DNA of 8,042 nucleotides from an uncultured Eubacteriales bacterium (GTDB lineage Bacteria; Bacillota; Clostridia; Oscillospirales; Ruminococcaceae), in the NCBI GenBank assembly GCA_900318545.1, contig ONLC01000158.1, positions 1-8,042 on the forward strand, read 5' to 3'. Under the pieces are notes generated by a model that was not told the origin of the DNA, did not search any database, and saw only the letters and a program-made list of their open reading frames with translations. Numbering within the stretch: the stretch's first letter is position 1; the number at the start of each line of letters is the position of its first letter. Made by a program: the position numbers and the translations under genes. Positions 6,383-8,042 of this stretch are shown in pieces.

Positions 6383-6383
6383 G

Positions 6384-6407
6384 GTAAAAAGCACATCTGT
6401 GCTTTAC
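6384..6407 (+). promoter_or_regulatory. Hairpin in the atpB-atpE gap
   Basis: AAAGCACA (6388-6395) and TGTGCTTT (6398-6405) are perfect inverted repeats. Alternatively, GTAAA/TTTAC and GCACA/TGTGC pair with an AA bulge. About 40 AT-rich, seemingly unstructured bases follow, then GGAGG (6437-6441), 7 bases before the atpE ATG. No T-run follows, so termination is unlikely. mRNA processing or stability control is the more natural reading. Confidence 0.5.
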
Positions 6408-6448
6408 ATAAACAAGTAAGTAAACAAACTTTTTATGGAGGTTTTATT

Positions 6449-6703
6449 ATGGAAAAGGCTATCGTTTTAGGATGCTCGGCTATCGGTGCAGGACTTGCAA
6501 TGATCGCAGGTATCGGACCCGGAATCGGTGAGGGCTACGCAGTTGGCAAGACTATCGAGTCTATCGCAAGACAGCCCGAGGCTAAGGGTGACTGCACAAG
6601 AACAATGTTCATCGGTGTTGCTATGGCAGAGTCAACCGGTATCTATGCATTCGTAGTAGCACTTATTCTTCTGTTCGCAAATCCGTTCATCGGAAAGCTC
6701 TGA
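6449..6703 (+). CDS. atpE: F-type ATP synthase subunit c, two-carboxylate Na+-type ion site
   Basis: 84 residues forming two membrane helices joined by the polar loop ARQPEAKGD (about 40-48), the contact with the central stalk. Helix 1 carries the glycine-rich packing motif (GAG, GIGPGIGEG). The ion-carrying carboxylate in helix 2 is Glu61, followed by Ser62, Thr63 and Tyr66 in AESTGIYAF. This is the Na+ ligand set of the Ilyobacter tartaricus c-ring (Glu65, Ser66, Tyr70), offset by four residues. The helix-1 ligand Gln32 of that protein is replaced here by Glu28. The same Gln-to-Glu change defines the two-carboxylate Na+ rotor described in Fusobacterium nucleatum. Na+ coupling is therefore inferred but not shown. 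Translation should be strong: GGAGG with 7-base spacing after an AT-rich stretch, as expected for the subunit needed in many copies. Confidence 0.96.
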   Translation: MEKAIVLGCSAIGAGLAMIAGIGPGIGEGYAVGKTIESIARQPEAKGDCTRTMFIGVAMAESTGIYAFVVALILLFANPFIGKL

Positions 6704-6733
6704 TAAGAAGAATTAGGTTTTGGAGGAAAAACA

Positions 6734-7249
6734 ATGGTATTTGCTGCAGGCGACGTTACAGAGTTCCTGTCAATAAACCTCACAACTATCATAGCCACTC
6801 TTCTGAACTCTCTGATACTTTTCTTTGTGCTGAAGCATTTCCTGTTCGATAAGGTGAATGCCGTTATCGAGGAGAGAAAGAACGATGTTTCAAAGACCTA
6901 TGAGGAGGCAGATGCCGCAAAGGCAAACGCCCTCGAGCTGGAGCGTCAGTATGACGAGAAGCTGGGTCAGGCAAAGGAGGAGTCAGCTGCTATTATTCAG
7001 GCTGCCACAAGAAAGGCTCAGGTGCGCTCCGATGAGATCATCGACGATGCAAAGCTTGAAGCCAAGAGCATTGTGGATAACGCTCAGAGAGAGATCGAGA
7101 GAGACAAGAAGATAGCCGTGAACCAGATCAAGGACGAGATCACGGATATTGCTTTCTCGGCTGCGAGGGCTGTTGTTGAGAAGGATATGACCAGCGAGGA
7201 CAATGAACGTCTGATAGAAAAGTTCATAGATAATGTGGGTGATTTGTAA
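6734..7249 (+). CDS. atpF: F-type ATP synthase subunit b
   Basis: 171 residues. One N-terminal membrane helix (about 14-36, ending at LKHFLF) is followed by a long charged, Ala/Glu/Lys-rich helix (about 40-145) that forms the dimeric peripheral stalk, and by a C-terminal part that binds delta. The phrase LKHFLFDKVNAVIEERKNDV is typical of Firmicute b subunits. A GGAGG site at 6722-6726 precedes the ATG by 7 bases. The stop codon shares one base with the atpH start (TAATG), so the two are translationally coupled. There is a single b gene, as in most heterotrophic bacteria. Confidence 0.95.
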   Translation: MVFAAGDVTEFLSINLTTIIATLLNSLILFFVLKHFLFDKVNAVIEERKNDVSKTYEEADAAKANALELERQYDEKLGQAKEESAAIIQAATRKAQVRSDEIIDDAKLEAKSIVDNAQREIERDKKIAVNQIKDEITDIAFSAARAVVEKDMTSEDNERLIEKFIDNVGDL

Positions 7250-7797
7250 TGGCACAGAGCGTTGAGAACGTTTATAGTGAGGCGTTCTTTGAGCTGTGTG
7301 CTGAGGCTGACTGCGTAGACACAGCCTTTGAGGAGCTGGGCGAGGTAAAGGAGCTCATCTTCTCTGAGGAGAACCGTGACTATGCAAGGCTGCTTGCCTC
7401 TCCGCTCATAAAGGACGATGACAAGAGAAAGTCGCTGGAGAGCGTGTTCGGCGGCAGGGTTTCAGACCTTACGCTGGACTTTCTGAGCGTGCTTTCAAAA
7501 AACGGCAGGATAATGTTTCTGCCCGCCGTTTACTCGGAGTTCAAAAAGCTTTACTATAAAAAGAACAATATTATGGAGGTAACTGCCGTAACCTCACAGA
7601 AGATGTCGGCAGGGCTCAGGGAGAAGCTTGTTAAAAAGCTCGAGCAGACCTCTAAGAATAAGGTCATTCTCATTGAGAGGCTTGACCCGTCGATACTCGG
7701 AGGTATCATTCTGAAATATCAGGATACTGAGATCGATGCAAGCGTGGCTTCGGGACTGGACCGCATAAAGGCTCAGATAGACGGGGTTATCGCATAG
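7249..7797 (+). CDS. atpH: F-type ATP synthase subunit delta
   Basis: 182 residues, normal for delta (OSCP family), which ties the alpha3-beta3 head to the b-subunit stalk. The N-terminal helical domain begins VENVYSEAFFELCAE. The family hallmarks LDFLSVLSKNGRI (about 77-88) and, at the C-terminus, DPSILGGIILKYQDTEIDASV (about 146-166) are both present. Initiation overlaps the atpF stop by one base with only a weak GGGTGA site (7237-7242), so coupling to atpF translation is likely. Confidence 0.95.
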   Translation: MAQSVENVYSEAFFELCAEADCVDTAFEELGEVKELIFSEENRDYARLLASPLIKDDDKRKSLESVFGGRVSDLTLDFLSVLSKNGRIMFLPAVYSEFKKLYYKKNNIMEVTAVTSQKMSAGLREKLVKKLEQTSKNKVILIERLDPSILGGIILKYQDTEIDASVASGLDRIKAQIDGVIA

Positions 7798-7799
7798 TC

Positions 7800-7830
7800 A
7801 GGGAGAGAGGGGATCTGTGCCCCTTGTCCT
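7800..7830 (+). promoter_or_regulatory. Hairpin in the atpH-atpA gap
   Basis: AGGGG (7808-7812) pairs with CCCCT (7820-7824) around a 7-base loop, extended by AGGG (7800-7803) with TCCT (7827-7830). No T-run follows. Possible intercistronic processing or stability element inside the operon. Confidence 0.35.
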
Positions 7831-7860
7831 GCACATCTGAAAGAAAGGTATAGATGTTTT

Positions 7861-8042
7861 ATGAAATTACGTCCTGATGAAATAACAGGTTTGATAAAAC
7901 AGCAGATCAAGGACTACAGCTCGAAGCTTAAGCTTGACGATGTGGGCTCGGTGGTTACTGTCGGTGACGGTATATCGAGAGTTCACGGGCTTGACAAATG
8001 TATGTCGGGCGAGCTGCTTGAATTCTGCAACGGTACATACGG
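7861..8042 (+). CDS. atpA: F-type ATP synthase subunit alpha, N-terminal fragment (cut by window end)
   Basis: Only the first 60 codons are present. They read MKLRPDEITGLIKQQIKDYS, then a segment with VGSVVTVGDGISRVHGLD and MSGELLEF. This is the N-terminal helix and first beta-barrel strands of alpha, including the conserved VGDGI-R-HGL region. Alpha is the non-catalytic nucleotide-binding subunit of the F1 head. The nucleotide-binding domain lies beyond the window. AAAGAAAGG (7840-7848) is the likely ribosome site, 12 bases from the ATG, which is longer than usual. A 7-codon open frame at 7854-7877 overlaps the start. The order atpH-atpA is the standard F-type arrangement; gamma, beta and epsilon genes are expected downstream. 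Confidence 0.95.
   Translation, partial: MKLRPDEITGLIKQQIKDYSSKLKLDDVGSVVTVGDGISRVHGLDKCMSGELLEFCNGTY

Noticed and set aside
1..8042. CRISPR arrays, tRNA or rRNA genes, phage or toxin-antitoxin genes
   Set aside because: No regularly spaced repeats, no cloverleaf or rRNA-like stretches, and no recognisable phage or toxin-antitoxin products were seen.

Overview
The window reads as chromosome of a Gram-positive, low-to-moderate GC Clostridia, most like a Ruminococcus-type member of the Oscillospiraceae. The reasons are strong AGGAGG-type ribosome binding sites, frequent AGA/AGG and ATA codons, lipoprotein signals, and an F-type ATP synthase operon in the order I-B-E-F-H-A. The genus is inference, not proof.

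Layout. (1) Positions 1-1459 hold the end of an unrecognised membrane protein gene, overlapping a complete hemW (radical SAM, haem chaperone type). (2) Positions 1516-2589 carry a strong extended -10 promoter and a lipoprotein membrane-fusion (efflux adaptor) gene with no transporter gene beside it. (3) Positions 2594-2766 are a long imperfect palindrome that looks like a miniature inverted-repeat element. (4) Positions 2761-3570 encode a five-helix membrane protein with a C-terminal soluble domain; its apparent start codon lies inside the right end of the palindrome. (5) Positions 3603-4655 have a near-consensus promoter and a secreted protein anchored by a C-terminal helix. It ends at a bidirectional terminator shared with a convergent small repeat-containing lipoprotein gene (4701-5018, minus strand). 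(6) From 5172 to the end lie a palindrome, an extended -10 promoter and the ATP synthase operon atpI-atpB-atpE-atpF-atpH-atpA, with atpA cut by the window edge.

How the genes work together. The atp genes encode the membrane ion-translocating part (a, b, c), the delta stalk subunit and the start of the catalytic alpha subunit of one enzyme; AtpI helps assemble the c-ring. The c subunit keeps a Na+-type ligand set (Glu61, Ser62, Tyr66) and has Glu28 where the classic Na+ c-ring has Gln. This is the two-carboxylate pattern known from Fusobacterium, so this enzyme may couple to Na+. The genes between hemW and the atp operon look like separate transcription units of envelope proteins.

No wholly new multi-gene system is evident. 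The observations most worth follow-up are the c-subunit ion site, the palindromic element that has taken over the 5' end of the membrane gene, and the structured atpB-atpE gap.
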